Below the pieces are notes generated by a model. That model saw nothing but the letters and a program-made list of their open reading frames with translations. It was not told the DNA's origin and did no database searches. DNA of 15,304 nucleotides, taken from assembly GCA_016936035.1 (NCBI GenBank), contig JAFGPU010000349.1:1-15304 (forward strand). The letters run 5' to 3'. Both the position numbers and the translations under genes were made by a program. Below, in pieces: positions 6,831 to 12,491 of the stretch. Positions within the stretch are counted from its first letter, which is position 1. Each line of letters starts with the position of its first letter. This stretch comes from Acidimicrobiales bacterium (GTDB lineage: Bacteria > Actinomycetota > Acidimicrobiia > Acidimicrobiales > VFJN01).

Positions 6831-7274
6831 TCAGGTCGATGTCGTGACCGGCGTGCCCGCCGGGTCGGCCGGGCGGGCGTCGTAGTCGGCGCGGGCGGCG
6901 GCGATGCCGTCGCGGTGGCAGCGGGCCCACGCCACGAGCGGAGCGATCGCGTCGAGCAGGGACCGGCCGAGCGGCGTCAGCTCGTAGTCGACGCGCGGGG
7001 GGACGACCGGGTGGACGGTGCGGCGCACGAGGCCGTCGCGCTCGAGCCGGCGCAGGGTGAGGGTCAGCATGCGCTGGCTGATGCCGTCGACGTCGCGGCG
7101 CAGCTCTGTGAACCGCTGCGTCCCCGCCCCCAGCAGCTCGACGACGAGCAGCGACCACTTGTCGCCCAGTCGGTCGAGGACGTCGCGCACGGCGCACGCC
7201 TGGGTGGCCTCGACGCGACGCAGCGGGTCGGTTCCCCCGGTGTGCCCGGGTGACAGGGAGGTGCCGTCTTCCAT
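6831..7274 (-). CDS. HxlR family winged-helix transcriptional regulator
   Basis: A 147-residue protein with the diagnostic HxlR block ACAVRDVLDRLGDKWSLLVVELL (residues 26-48), followed by RFTELRRDVDGISQRMLTLTLRRLERDGLV as the recognition helix and wing, then VDYELTPLGRSLLDAI. Cys27 occupies the N-terminal position used for thiol-based sensing in redox or electrophile-responsive HxlR members such as YodB, so a quinone- or oxidant-type signal is possible; that is inference. It is divergent from the LLM oxidoreductase across a 68-bp gap that holds a 31-bp dyad. Negative autoregulation and control of the oxidoreductase are the simplest reading. Confidence 0.92.
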   Translation of the reverse strand: MEDGTSLSPGHTGGTDPLRRVEATQACAVRDVLDRLGDKWSLLVVELLGAGTQRFTELRRDVDGISQRMLTLTLRRLERDGLVRRTVHPVVPPRVDYELTPLGRSLLDAIAPLVAWARCHRDGIAAARADYDARPADPAGTPVTTST

Positions 7275-7296
7275 CGGGGCCTACAGTGCCCGATGA

Positions 7297-7327
7297 TGGG
7301 GTCGGTTACAAGTAGGAACTGACCCCA
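7297..7327. promoter_or_regulatory. 31-bp operator-like dyad between HxlR and LLM oxidoreductase genes
   Basis: Outer arms TGGGGTC (7297-7303) and GACCCCA (7321-7327) are perfectly complementary. The inner arms GTTAC (7305-7309) and GGAAC (7315-7319) match at four of five positions around an AAGTA core, centred on 7312. Twelve of fifteen pairs match. HxlR proteins bind such dyads as dimers. The site lies 16 bases before the oxidoreductase start codon and 23 bases before the HxlR start codon. Because it lies between start codons and not stops, an operator is more likely than a terminator. Confidence 0.68.
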
Positions 7328-7342
7328 CTGAGGAGTACCAGA

Positions 7343-8257
7343 ATGGTGAGACCAGCGATCGGCGTCTTCCTGCCCACCATGGTCGAGCGGGGCGACCGGC
7401 TCGCCGACGTGGCCACCGCCGCCCGGCACGTCGAAGACCTGGGTTTCGAGTCGGCGTGGGCCGTCGACCAGCTCGTGGGTGGGACGGGCGTCCCGTTCGT
7501 CGACAGCACGGTGGCCCTGGGCGTCGCCGCCGGGGCGACCAGCCGCCTGCGCCTGGCCTATGGCGTGATGGTCCTGCCGCTCCGCCCGGTCGTGTGGGCG
7601 GCGAAGCAGGTGGCCTCGCTGCAGGAGGCCTCGCACGGCCGGGTCCTGCTCGGCATCGGCGTGGGCGGCGATCGCCACGAGCTCTCGTGGGCCGCCGCCG
7701 GTGTGCCGCGCCGCCACCGGGGCCGCGCCACCGACGCCGCCCTCGCGGTGCTGCCTGACCTGGTCGCGGGCAAGGCCGTCGACCTCGACGACCGGACGGT
7801 CCGCCTGGCACCGGGCGCGCCGATGCCGCCGGTTCTCGTCGGCGGTATGTCCGAGGCGGCGCTCGCCCGCACGGTCGCCCACGGCGACGGTTGGTTCGCC
7901 CTGCCGATCCCGCCCGCCGACCTCGCACCCGCGATCGACCGGCTCGGCGAGCTGGCAGACGAGCGCGGGCGCCCCGCCCCGGCCGTCACGGGCAGCGTGA
8001 TGGCGTCGATCGCCGGCGATCCCGCCCTGCCCGACCGGGCCGGGCTCGAGCGGCGCCTCACCGACCCCGACGGGATGTACGGCATGCCCGCCGGGGCGAT
8101 CGACGACATGGTGCTCACCGGTGGGCCTGCGGCGGTGGCCGACCGCATCGCCGCCTTGGCCGACCTCGGCGCCGAACGGGTGGTCCTCACTCTGGCGGGC
8201 GGCGACTGGATGCGGCAGGCCGAGCTGGCCGCCGAGGCCGCGGCGCTCGTGACCTGA
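7343..8257 (+). CDS. LLM class (luciferase-like) flavin/F420-dependent oxidoreductase
   Basis: A 304-residue (beta/alpha)8 enzyme of the bacterial luciferase family. Features are the first strand IGVFLPTM, HVEDLGFESAWAVDQL (29-44), the central strand LRLAYGVMVLPLRPVVWAAKQVASLQEASHGRVLLGIGVGGD, of which the last part (99-110) is the family's signature, and MPPVLVGGMSEAALARTVAHGDGWF. In actinobacteria most such proteins use F420, some use FMN; the sequence does not decide. The reaction is a hydride transfer or monooxygenation on an unknown substrate. The ATG at 7343 has a GAGGAG Shine-Dalgarno at 7330-7335. It is divergent from HxlR and probably under its control. Its stop is 12 bp from the convergent M23 peptidase stop. 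Confidence 0.92.
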   Translation: MVRPAIGVFLPTMVERGDRLADVATAARHVEDLGFESAWAVDQLVGGTGVPFVDSTVALGVAAGATSRLRLAYGVMVLPLRPVVWAAKQVASLQEASHGRVLLGIGVGGDRHELSWAAAGVPRRHRGRATDAALAVLPDLVAGKAVDLDDRTVRLAPGAPMPPVLVGGMSEAALARTVAHGDGWFALPIPPADLAPAIDRLGELADERGRPAPAVTGSVMASIAGDPALPDRAGLERRLTDPDGMYGMPAGAIDDMVLTGGPAAVADRIAALADLGAERVVLTLAGGDWMRQAELAAEAAALVT

Positions 8258-8272
8258 CCCGGGGCCCGGTCA
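8255..8272. terminator. Symmetric hairpin spanning two convergent stop codons
   Basis: TGACC (8255-8259) and GGTCA (8268-8272) are perfect complements and contain the stop codons of the LLM oxidoreductase and the M23 peptidase respectively. The inner 8 bases are GC-only. It could stop transcription from both sides, but the stem is short and no T-run follows. Confidence 0.3.
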
Positions 8273-9493
8273 GTGGCCGGGGCAGGCGGCCGAGGTGGCG
8301 GGGTAGGGGTTGATCGGCGATCCCCCGCCGGGGTGGATCTCGAAGTGCAGGTGCGGGATGCCGGCGGCGTTGCCGGAGTCGCCCACGTAGCCGATCGGGG
8401 TGCCGGCCTCGACCCAGCCGGCGCCCTGGTTCTGGTAGCCCGACAGGTGGGTGCCGTAGTACGTGTTGCCGTTGTCGCCGTAGACGTACCACGACAGCCC
8501 GCCGAGGCTGGTGCCGCGGTGCACCACCTGGCCGCTGACGGGCGCCACGGTGGGCGTGCCCGTGGCGGCCAGCATGTCGACGCCCTGGTGCGAGCGCCCA
8601 CCCGAGCGAGCGGCGCCCCACGTGTCGGTGAACGACACGTTCCCGTCGACCGGGCAGAACATGATGCCGGCCTCGACCTTGCGCCGCCGGGCCTCCTCGG
8701 CGGCCCGCTCGGCCTCGGCCTGCGCCTTCGCCTCGGCGGCCGCCGTGATCGCCGCCTCGATCTGGCTGATGCGCTCGGCCCGCGCCGCCGCCTCGTCGGG
8801 GTCGGTGGGTGCCTCCTCGCCGGACTGCGCGGCGAGCGCCGTCTGCACCTCGACGACGAACTGCGCCTGGGCGTCGAGCGCGGCCTCGAGGTCGGCCAGC
8901 TTGGCCTCGGCCTCGGCTCGGGCCGTCTCCGCCGCGTTGAGCGCCTCCTCCTGGGCGGCCGCGAGCTCCTCGTACTCGGCGAGCGCGTCCTGCAGGTCGG
9001 TGAGCGCGCTGGCCGAGCGGTCGGCGTCCATGTCGAGCAGGTTCTGCTTGACGGTGGCGTCGGCGAGCGACTCGGCGGCGAGCACCTCGAGCGCGCTCTC
9101 CGCGGGCGGGCTGATGAAGGCCTCGACGACGACCTCGTCGCTGGCGAGCGTGGTCTCCTCGATGAGGAACTGCGTCTCGGACAGCGCGCTGTCGGCGTCG
9201 GCGAGCTTGGTGTTGGCCTCGGCGACGGCGGCGTTCGCGGCGTTGTAGGCGTCGAGCTGCTCGCTGATCTCGGTGCTGAGGTCGGTGAGCGTGGAGGCCA
9301 CGGCGGCGGAGTTCGTCGCCACCAGCACGTCGACGTCGACCTCGACCAGCGTGTCGTCGGCCACCGCGCGCTCGTCCGGGCCGGGCTCGGCCTGCTCGGG
9401 CGATGCGGCCGCGGTGTTCGGCGCCGTCGCCAGTGCGGCGGCGACGACGACGATGGCCCAGCGACGGACGACCTTGCGACGGGCGTCCAACAT
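8270..9493 (-). CDS. Secreted M23 (LytM-type) metallopeptidase with coiled-coil stalk
   Basis: A 407-residue exported murein hydrolase or hydrolase-like factor. It has a basic N-region (ARRKVVRRW), a hydrophobic core WAIVVVAAALATA and an AAAS cleavage region near residue 31, so it is secreted. Residues ~60-270 form a long Ala/Glu-rich coiled coil (for example EEALNAAETARAEAEAKLAD and AEAKAQAEAERAAEEARRR). The C-terminal LytM domain has HQGVDM (His302, Asp306), THLSGY (His349) and HLHFEIHPGG (His381, His383), so the zinc ligands are intact. Cys280 and Cys404 flank the domain and could form a disulfide. The coiled coil suggests an FtsEX/EnvC- or RipA-like regulated enzyme, but that is inference. 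A GTG at 9502 in frame is an alternative start. A GGGAGGG directly before the ATG is too close for an ideal Shine-Dalgarno. Confidence 0.93.
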   Translation of the reverse strand: MLDARRKVVRRWAIVVVAAALATAPNTAAASPEQAEPGPDERAVADDTLVEVDVDVLVATNSAAVASTLTDLSTEISEQLDAYNAANAAVAEANTKLADADSALSETQFLIEETTLASDEVVVEAFISPPAESALEVLAAESLADATVKQNLLDMDADRSASALTDLQDALAEYEELAAAQEEALNAAETARAEAEAKLADLEAALDAQAQFVVEVQTALAAQSGEEAPTDPDEAAARAERISQIEAAITAAAEAKAQAEAERAAEEARRRKVEAGIMFCPVDGNVSFTDTWGAARSGGRSHQGVDMLAATGTPTVAPVSGQVVHRGTSLGGLSWYVYGDNGNTYYGTHLSGYQNQGAGWVEAGTPIGYVGDSGNAAGIPHLHFEIHPGGGSPINPYPATSAACPGH

Positions 9494-9553
9494 CCCTCCC
9501 ACGAGGCGACGGCGATCTCCCCGTTCCCCTGCTGGCTCCCAGCCGGAGACGGA

Positions 9554-9594
9554 CGTTCGGGCCGAACGCTAACAACCCTCCGCCGCGAAGTCAC
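9554..9594 (-). promoter_or_regulatory. Candidate promoter for the M23 peptidase gene with overlapping palindrome
   Basis: On the minus strand GTGACT (9594-9589) is followed after 17 bases by TAGCGT (9571-9566), a fair -35/-10 pair giving a start near 9559 and a leader of about 65 bases. The perfect palindrome CGTTCGG-G-CCGAACG (9554-9568) overlaps the -10 and the start site, where a repressor would act. The dyad has GTTC and GAAC in the reverse order to a LexA box. Confidence 0.4.
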
Positions 9595-9619
9595 GACAGC
9601 ACGCCCTCGCAAGACGATG

Positions 9620-9648
9620 TTGACGTCGGGTTCATGTTCGCCTACGTT
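9620..9648 (+). promoter_or_regulatory. Near-consensus rightward promoter in the M23-TetR gap
   Basis: TTGACG (9620-9625), an exact 17-bp spacer and TACGTT (9643-9648) form a good housekeeping-sigma promoter, placing the transcript start near 9655. The nearest annotated-type gene on this strand starts 220 bp further on, so the promoter serves either a long leader or an independent small transcript. Confidence 0.6.
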
Positions 9649-9694
9649 GGCACCTGCCCGGCGAGCACGAGCGGACGAGGGGGAGAGCTCGCAG

Positions 9695-9811
9695 ATGGTC
9701 TCGCAGACGACATCGATGTCACCGGCCGCACCGGTCGTCGTGCAGGCTGCCGGCCCGGGATGCACCCAGGCAGGAGTCCCGGCCGGCAGCCGCACGCGAG
9801 CGTTCCGCTGA
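9695..9811 (+). CDS. Possible 38-residue small protein
   Basis: The ATG at 9695 has a good Shine-Dalgarno (GGGGGAGAG, ending seven bases before it) and an in-frame TGA at 9809-9811. The product is a 38-residue Ala/Pro/Val-rich peptide (starting MVSQTTSMSPAAPVVVQAAG) with one Cys and a basic end (SRTRAFR). Against it, third-position GC is clearly lower than in neighbouring genes (eight of 38 codons end in A or T) and the long stem-loop lies inside it, so the base pattern may reflect RNA structure and not protein. It could be a leader peptide, a small protein or chance. Confidence 0.25.
   Translation: MVSQTTSMSPAAPVVVQAAGPGCTQAGVPAGSRTRAFR
9735..9799 (+). other. Long bulged stem-loop
   Basis: The left arm 9735-9760 and right arm 9777-9799 pair over 23 bp. 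The blocks are GGGA/TCCC, then the 11-bp block GGCTGCCGGCC/GGCCGGCAGCC, then CGTGC/GCACG, then TCG... pairing outward by three more bases. One unpaired base separates each block, always on the left arm. The loop is 9761-9776. The length and regularity exceed what GC content alone usually gives in a short gap. No T-run follows. Confidence 0.75.
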
Positions 9812-9829
9812 CGACAGATCGTGGTGTGG

Positions 9830-9851
9830 GGGCGGGGACCCCTTCCCGCCC
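9830..9851 (+). terminator. GC-rich terminator-like hairpin before the TetR gene
   Basis: GGGCGGG (9830-9836) and CCCGCCC (9845-9851) form a perfect 7-bp stem with an 8-base loop. An alternative stem, GGGCGGGG (9830-9837) with CCCCGCCC (9855-9862), uses the same left arm. The two are mutually exclusive, so this may be a terminator or a switch. It is followed only by a short CTACCCTTCT, not a T-run. Confidence 0.4.
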
Positions 9852-9864
9852 TGCCCCCGCCCAC

Positions 9865-9876
9865 TACCCTTCTGAC
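9865..9876 (+). promoter_or_regulatory. Candidate -10 box for a leaderless TetR transcript
   Basis: TACCCT (9865-9870) ends six bases before the GTG at 9877, the same spacing as in the two confident leaderless promoters at 3407-3457. No convincing -35 is found at 16-18 bp upstream, and no Shine-Dalgarno precedes the GTG. Confidence 0.4.
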
Positions 9877-10569
9877 GTGGCCATCGAGGTGGAGCCCGAA
9901 CCAGCCGACGCCGCGGTGGCGCTGCGGGCGGGGCAGGCGGCGGGCGGGCGGCTGCTCACCGCCCGGGGCCGGCGCACGCGCGCGACGCTCGTCGACGCCG
10001 CCCGGCAGGTCTTCGCCGAAACCCCGTTCGCCGACACCCGCATCGCCGACATCACGGCCCGCGCCGGCGTGGCCAACGGCACCTTCTACACCTACTTCGA
10101 CTCGAAGGAGGAGATCTTCCGCGAGGTGGCGGCCGACGTCCTCGAGGCCATGCTGAAGGCGGCGGTGCGCGCGCCGGGTGCCGAGCGCGATCCCATCCGC
10201 GACGTCGAGTACGCCAGCCGGGCCTACTTCCAGGTCGTGGTCGACAACGCAGTCGTGGCCCGCTCCATCGAGCAGCTCGTCCCGGTCGACCCGTCGGTGG
10301 CCGGCGAGCGCCAGTCGACGATCGTCTCGGCCATCAAGCGCACCAACCGGTGGATCCGCCGGCTGCAGGACCAGGGCATCTGCGACGACATCGACCCCTG
10401 GACCACGGCCATCGCCCTGCAGACCATGACCATCCGCGTCGCGTACGACCACCTGCTCCCCCACGCCGGCAAGGTCGAGGCCGACGTCGACGCCATGGCC
10501 CGGGCGGTCAGCCGCATCTGGGCGCGTACCGTGGGGCTCGAGAAGGTGGTCGCGCCCGGCGAGAGGTGA
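9877..10569 (+). CDS. TetR/AcrR family transcriptional regulator
   Basis: A 230-residue protein with a ~30-residue N-terminal extension, then GRRTRATLVDAARQVFAE as helix 1 and the helix-turn-helix IADITARAGVANGTFYTYFDSKEEIF (residues ~56-81), a textbook TetR motif. The C-terminal region (~90-225) is the helical ligand domain, ending VSRIWARTVGL. The GTG at 9877 is chosen because the frame upstream lacks coding character and a -10 box lies at the leaderless spacing. It precedes the VOC-family gene by 28 bp on the same strand and probably forms an operon with it. TetR-dioxygenase or hydratase pairs often control breakdown of aromatic or lipophilic compounds, which is inference here. Confidence 0.92.
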   Translation: MAIEVEPEPADAAVALRAGQAAGGRLLTARGRRTRATLVDAARQVFAETPFADTRIADITARAGVANGTFYTYFDSKEEIFREVAADVLEAMLKAAVRAPGAERDPIRDVEYASRAYFQVVVDNAVVARSIEQLVPVDPSVAGERQSTIVSAIKRTNRWIRRLQDQGICDDIDPWTTAIALQTMTIRVAYDHLLPHAGKVEADVDAMARAVSRIWARTVGLEKVVAPGER

Positions 10570-10597
10570 CGCCGGTCGGGTGACATCGGGAGGGGAC

Positions 10598-11149
10598 ATG
10601 ACAGCACCGTTCGAGCTGGGTGGCATCAACCACCTGGCACTGGTGTGCCGCGACATGGCGCGCACCGTCGACTTCTACAGCGGTGTGCTCGGCATGCCCC
10701 TGGTGAAGACCATCGAGCTGCCCGCAGGCATGGGCCAGCACTTCTTCTTCGACTGCGGCGGCGGCGACTGCCTGGCGTTCTTCTGGTTCCCCGACGCGCC
10801 CGAGCCGGCGCCGGGCGTCTCGGCGCCCCGGGCCCGGCCCGACCAGGGCGAGCTCACCAGCGCCATCGGTTCGATGAACCACGTCGCCTTCGCGGTGCCG
10901 GCCGACGCGATCGACGACTACCGCGATCGCCTCGTCGCCGCCGGCATCGACTGCACCGAGGTCGCCAACCACGACGACAGCGAGTTCGGCCTGAGCGAGG
11001 ACATGCACCCGGGTGTGTTCGTGCGCTCGCTCTACTTCCAGGACCCCGACGGCATCCTCCTCGAGTTCGCCGCCTGGACCCGCCCGCTCACGCCCGACGA
11101 CGTGCGGCACGCTCCCGCCCGGGCCGCGGGCCCGGCCGTCACGCCGTAA
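10598..11149 (+). CDS. VOC superfamily (glyoxalase/extradiol dioxygenase-like) protein
   Basis: A 183-residue protein with two beta-alpha-beta-beta-beta modules: NHLALVCRDMARTVDFYSGVLGMPL (11-35) and MNHVAFAVPADAIDDYRDRL (93-112), closing with SLYFQDPDGILLEFAAW (144-160). The metal-ligand positions His12, His95 and Glu156 fit the vicinal-oxygen-chelate pattern, so a mononuclear metal enzyme is likely (dioxygenase, isomerase or lyase); the substrate is unknown. The start is ATG at 10598 with a strong GGGAGGGG Shine-Dalgarno. A frame-compatible ATG at 10580 lies before that signal and is rejected. It is cotranscribed with the preceding TetR gene by position. Confidence 0.9.
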   Translation: MTAPFELGGINHLALVCRDMARTVDFYSGVLGMPLVKTIELPAGMGQHFFFDCGGGDCLAFFWFPDAPEPAPGVSAPRARPDQGELTSAIGSMNHVAFAVPADAIDDYRDRLVAAGIDCTEVANHDDSEFGLSEDMHPGVFVRSLYFQDPDGILLEFAAWTRPLTPDDVRHAPARAAGPAVTP

Positions 11150-11192
11150 CGCCCGCCCGACGCAGAGTCGTGGCATAGTCACCCCGTCGATC

Positions 11193-11214
11193 GCCTGTGA
11201 CATTCAGCACAGGC
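11193..11214. promoter_or_regulatory. CRP-like binding site upstream of the lipase gene
   Basis: The site TGTGA-CATTCA-GCACA (11196-11211) matches the CRP/FNR-type consensus TGTGA-N6-TCACA at nine of ten defined positions. It is embedded in a perfect inverted repeat GCCTGTG (11193-11199) and CACAGGC (11208-11214). It lies 20 bp before the lipase ATG. A -10-like CATAGT (11174-11179) would put the transcript start at about 11186, making the site overlap the early transcript and act more like a repressor site. Confidence 0.48.
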
Positions 11215-11233
11215 ACGGATGAGGGGGAAGGTC

Positions 11234-12016
11234 ATGAGGGGACGACGACTCAGGTTGCTCGCGGCCGGGCTGGCGGCGGCGCTCGCGCTGCCGCTGGTCG
11301 GTGGCGCCAGCGCGCAGGCGGCATCCGGGGCTGCGACGGCGGCGACGGCCAAGGACCCGGTCATCGTGGTGAACGGCCTGTTCGGGTTCGGGTTCGCCTA
11401 CGACCCGCTGGTCGCCCGGCTGGAGGCCGACGGCTACCAGGTGTACGACTTCGAGCTGCCCACGCTCGGCACCCAGGACATCCACCAGAGCGCGCAGGCG
11501 CTCGACACCTTCGCCGACCAGGTGCGTGCCGACACGGGCGCGGCCCGGGTCGACCTGGTGGGCCACTCGGAGGGCGGCCTGGTGTCGCGCACCTACGTGA
11601 AGTACTACGGCGGCGCGAACGAGGTCGACAGCCTGATCACCCTGGGCACCCCCAACTACGGGACTGCCGCTGCCAACCTCATCAGGTTCTTCACGCTCGG
11701 CACCTGCGTGGGCATCACCGCCTGCGAGCAGATGACCATCGGGTCGACGTTCCTCGCCGACCTCAACGCCGGCGACGACAGCATCGGCTCGGTGCGGTAC
11801 ACGAACATCGCCACCGTCGTCGACGAGCTGGTCCAGCCCTACACCACCAGCTACCTGAACGCCGACGACGGGAACATCACCAACGTCGCGCTGCAGTCGC
11901 AGTGCTGGGCCCGCTACCCCGGGCACCTGGGGCTGATCATCGACGGGGCCGTGTACAGCGGCGTGCAGGACGCCCTGGAGAAGCGCTCCATCACCTTCAA
12001 CTGCTGGGCGCTCTAG
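11234..12016 (+). CDS. Secreted triacylglycerol lipase/esterase (alpha/beta hydrolase, lipase class 2-like)
   Basis: A 260-residue exported enzyme. The N-terminus MRGRRLRLLAAGLAAALALPLVGG with SAQA-A near residue 29 is a signal peptide. The mature chain starts with the lipase strand DPVIVVNGLFGFGFAYDPL (41-59, oxyanion region), then DLVGHSEGGLVSR (107-119) with nucleophile Ser112, the probable acid Asp197 in VVDELVQPY, and His231 in YPGHLGLI. Four cysteines (158, 164, 224, 257) could form two disulfides, as expected for a secreted actinobacterial lipase. The start at 11234 has a GAGGGGGAAGG Shine-Dalgarno; the ATG at 11219 would lie before it and is rejected. A CRP-like site lies just upstream. 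Its 3' end converges on the signalling operon. Confidence 0.9.
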   Translation: MRGRRLRLLAAGLAAALALPLVGGASAQAASGAATAATAKDPVIVVNGLFGFGFAYDPLVARLEADGYQVYDFELPTLGTQDIHQSAQALDTFADQVRADTGAARVDLVGHSEGGLVSRTYVKYYGGANEVDSLITLGTPNYGTAAANLIRFFTLGTCVGITACEQMTIGSTFLADLNAGDDSIGSVRYTNIATVVDELVQPYTTSYLNADDGNITNVALQSQCWARYPGHLGLIIDGAVYSGVQDALEKRSITFNCWAL

Positions 12017-12033
12017 CCACGCGAGCCGGTGAC

Positions 12034-12068
12034 GTGCGCCTGTCCGGTCACCTGCCGGGCAGGCGCAC
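12034..12068. terminator. Convergent terminator hairpin between lipase and response regulator
   Basis: GTGCGCCTG (12034-12042) and CAGGCGCAC (12060-12068) are perfect 9-bp complements with a 17-base loop that contains the response-regulator stop codon. An overlapping alternative stem, GGTGAC (12028-12033) with GTCACC (12047-12052), also exists. It probably stops transcription from the lipase side. No T-run is present. Confidence 0.5.
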
Positions 12069-12491
12069 CACCGAGATGAAGAACTCGTCGATCTGGCGGA
12101 TGACGTCGACGAAGCGCTCGAAGTCGACGGGCTTGGTGACGTACGCGTTGGCGTGCAGGTCGTAGCTGCGCAGCACGTCCTCCTCGGCCTCGGAGGTGGT
12201 CAGGACCACGACCGGGATGCGGCGCAGGTCGTCGTCGCCCTTGATGTCCTGCAGCACCTGCCGCCCGTCGCGCTTGGGCAGGTTGAGATCGAGCAGCACG
12301 AGGTCGGGGCGGGTGGCGTCGGCGTAGGCGCCCGATCGGCGCAGGAAGGCGAGGGCGTCGACGCCGTCGCCGACGACGTGGAGGTGGTTGAGGACCTTGC
12401 CCTCGGCGAGCGCCTCGCGCGTCATGAGGACGTCGCCTTCGTCGTCTTCGACCAGCAGGACCTCGATGGGACGGACGGCTTCAGCCAGCAT
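12048..12491 (-). CDS. Single-domain response regulator (Rcp1-like)
   Basis: A 147-residue stand-alone receiver without an output domain. It contains the acidic pair in LLVEDDEGD (Asp16/Asp17), phospho-acceptor Asp68 in [13 protein letters not shown], the switch residues VLTTS (Thr98/Thr99) and Lys120 in [10 protein letters not shown]. The long [30 protein letters not shown] stretch is typical of Rcp1-like regulators that partner with phytochrome-type kinases. It accepts phosphate from the kinase encoded immediately upstream, whose last 11 bp overlap its start, and acts by protein-protein contact or as a phosphate sink. It is the last gene of the operon. Confidence 0.94.
   Translation of the reverse strand: MLAEAVRPIEVLLVEDDEGDVLMTREALAEGKVLNHLHVVGDGVDALAFLRRSGAYADATRPDLVLLDLNLPKRDGRQVLQDIKGDDDLRRIPVVVLTTSEAEEDVLRSYDLHANAYVTKPVDFERFVDVIRQIDEFFISVVRLPGR

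Larger units (their letters stand above)
9655..9851 (+). ncRNA. Candidate structured small RNA or leader transcript
   Basis: Downstream of the promoter at 9620-9648 lie several perfect inverted repeats: GCGAGC/GCTCGC (9661-9666 and 9687-9692), the 12-bp palindrome GACATCGATGTC (9709-9720), ACCGG/CCGGT (9721-9735), and above all a 23-bp stem between 9735-9760 and 9777-9799 with three single-base bulges (bases 9738, 9744, 9756) all on the 5' side and a 16-base loop. A GC-rich terminator-like hairpin follows at 9830-9851. The unit would be about 200 nt. I do not recognise the RNA family. The opposite strand would fold similarly, so strand assignment rests on the promoter. Confidence 0.38.

Noticed and set aside
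9554..9568. LexA/SOS box
   Set aside because: Actinobacterial LexA boxes have GAAC before GTTC; this palindrome has GTTC before GAAC with a different spacing.
9695..9811. Mycofactocin-like or other RiPP precursor
   Set aside because: The peptide lacks a recognisable RiPP core or leader motif and no maturase gene is nearby.
9403..9876. Upstream extension of the second TetR gene
   Set aside because: The frame is open but composition changes, it runs into the M23 gene on the other strand, and the TetR fold plus a -10 box support the GTG at 9877.
9500..9876. ydaO (c-di-AMP) riboswitch upstream of the M23 gene
   Set aside because: The genomic position would fit, but I could not find the conserved riboswitch motifs on either strand by eye; kept only as a search to run.
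10580..10597. Earlier ATG for the VOC protein
   Set aside because: The strong Shine-Dalgarno (GGGAGGGG) lies downstream of it and fits the ATG at 10598.
7558..10665. Very long minus-strand open frame across the oxidoreductase, M23 and TetR genes
   Set aside because: It is a Pro/Arg/Ser-rich product of high-GC antisense frames with no domain, and it overlaps three well-supported genes.
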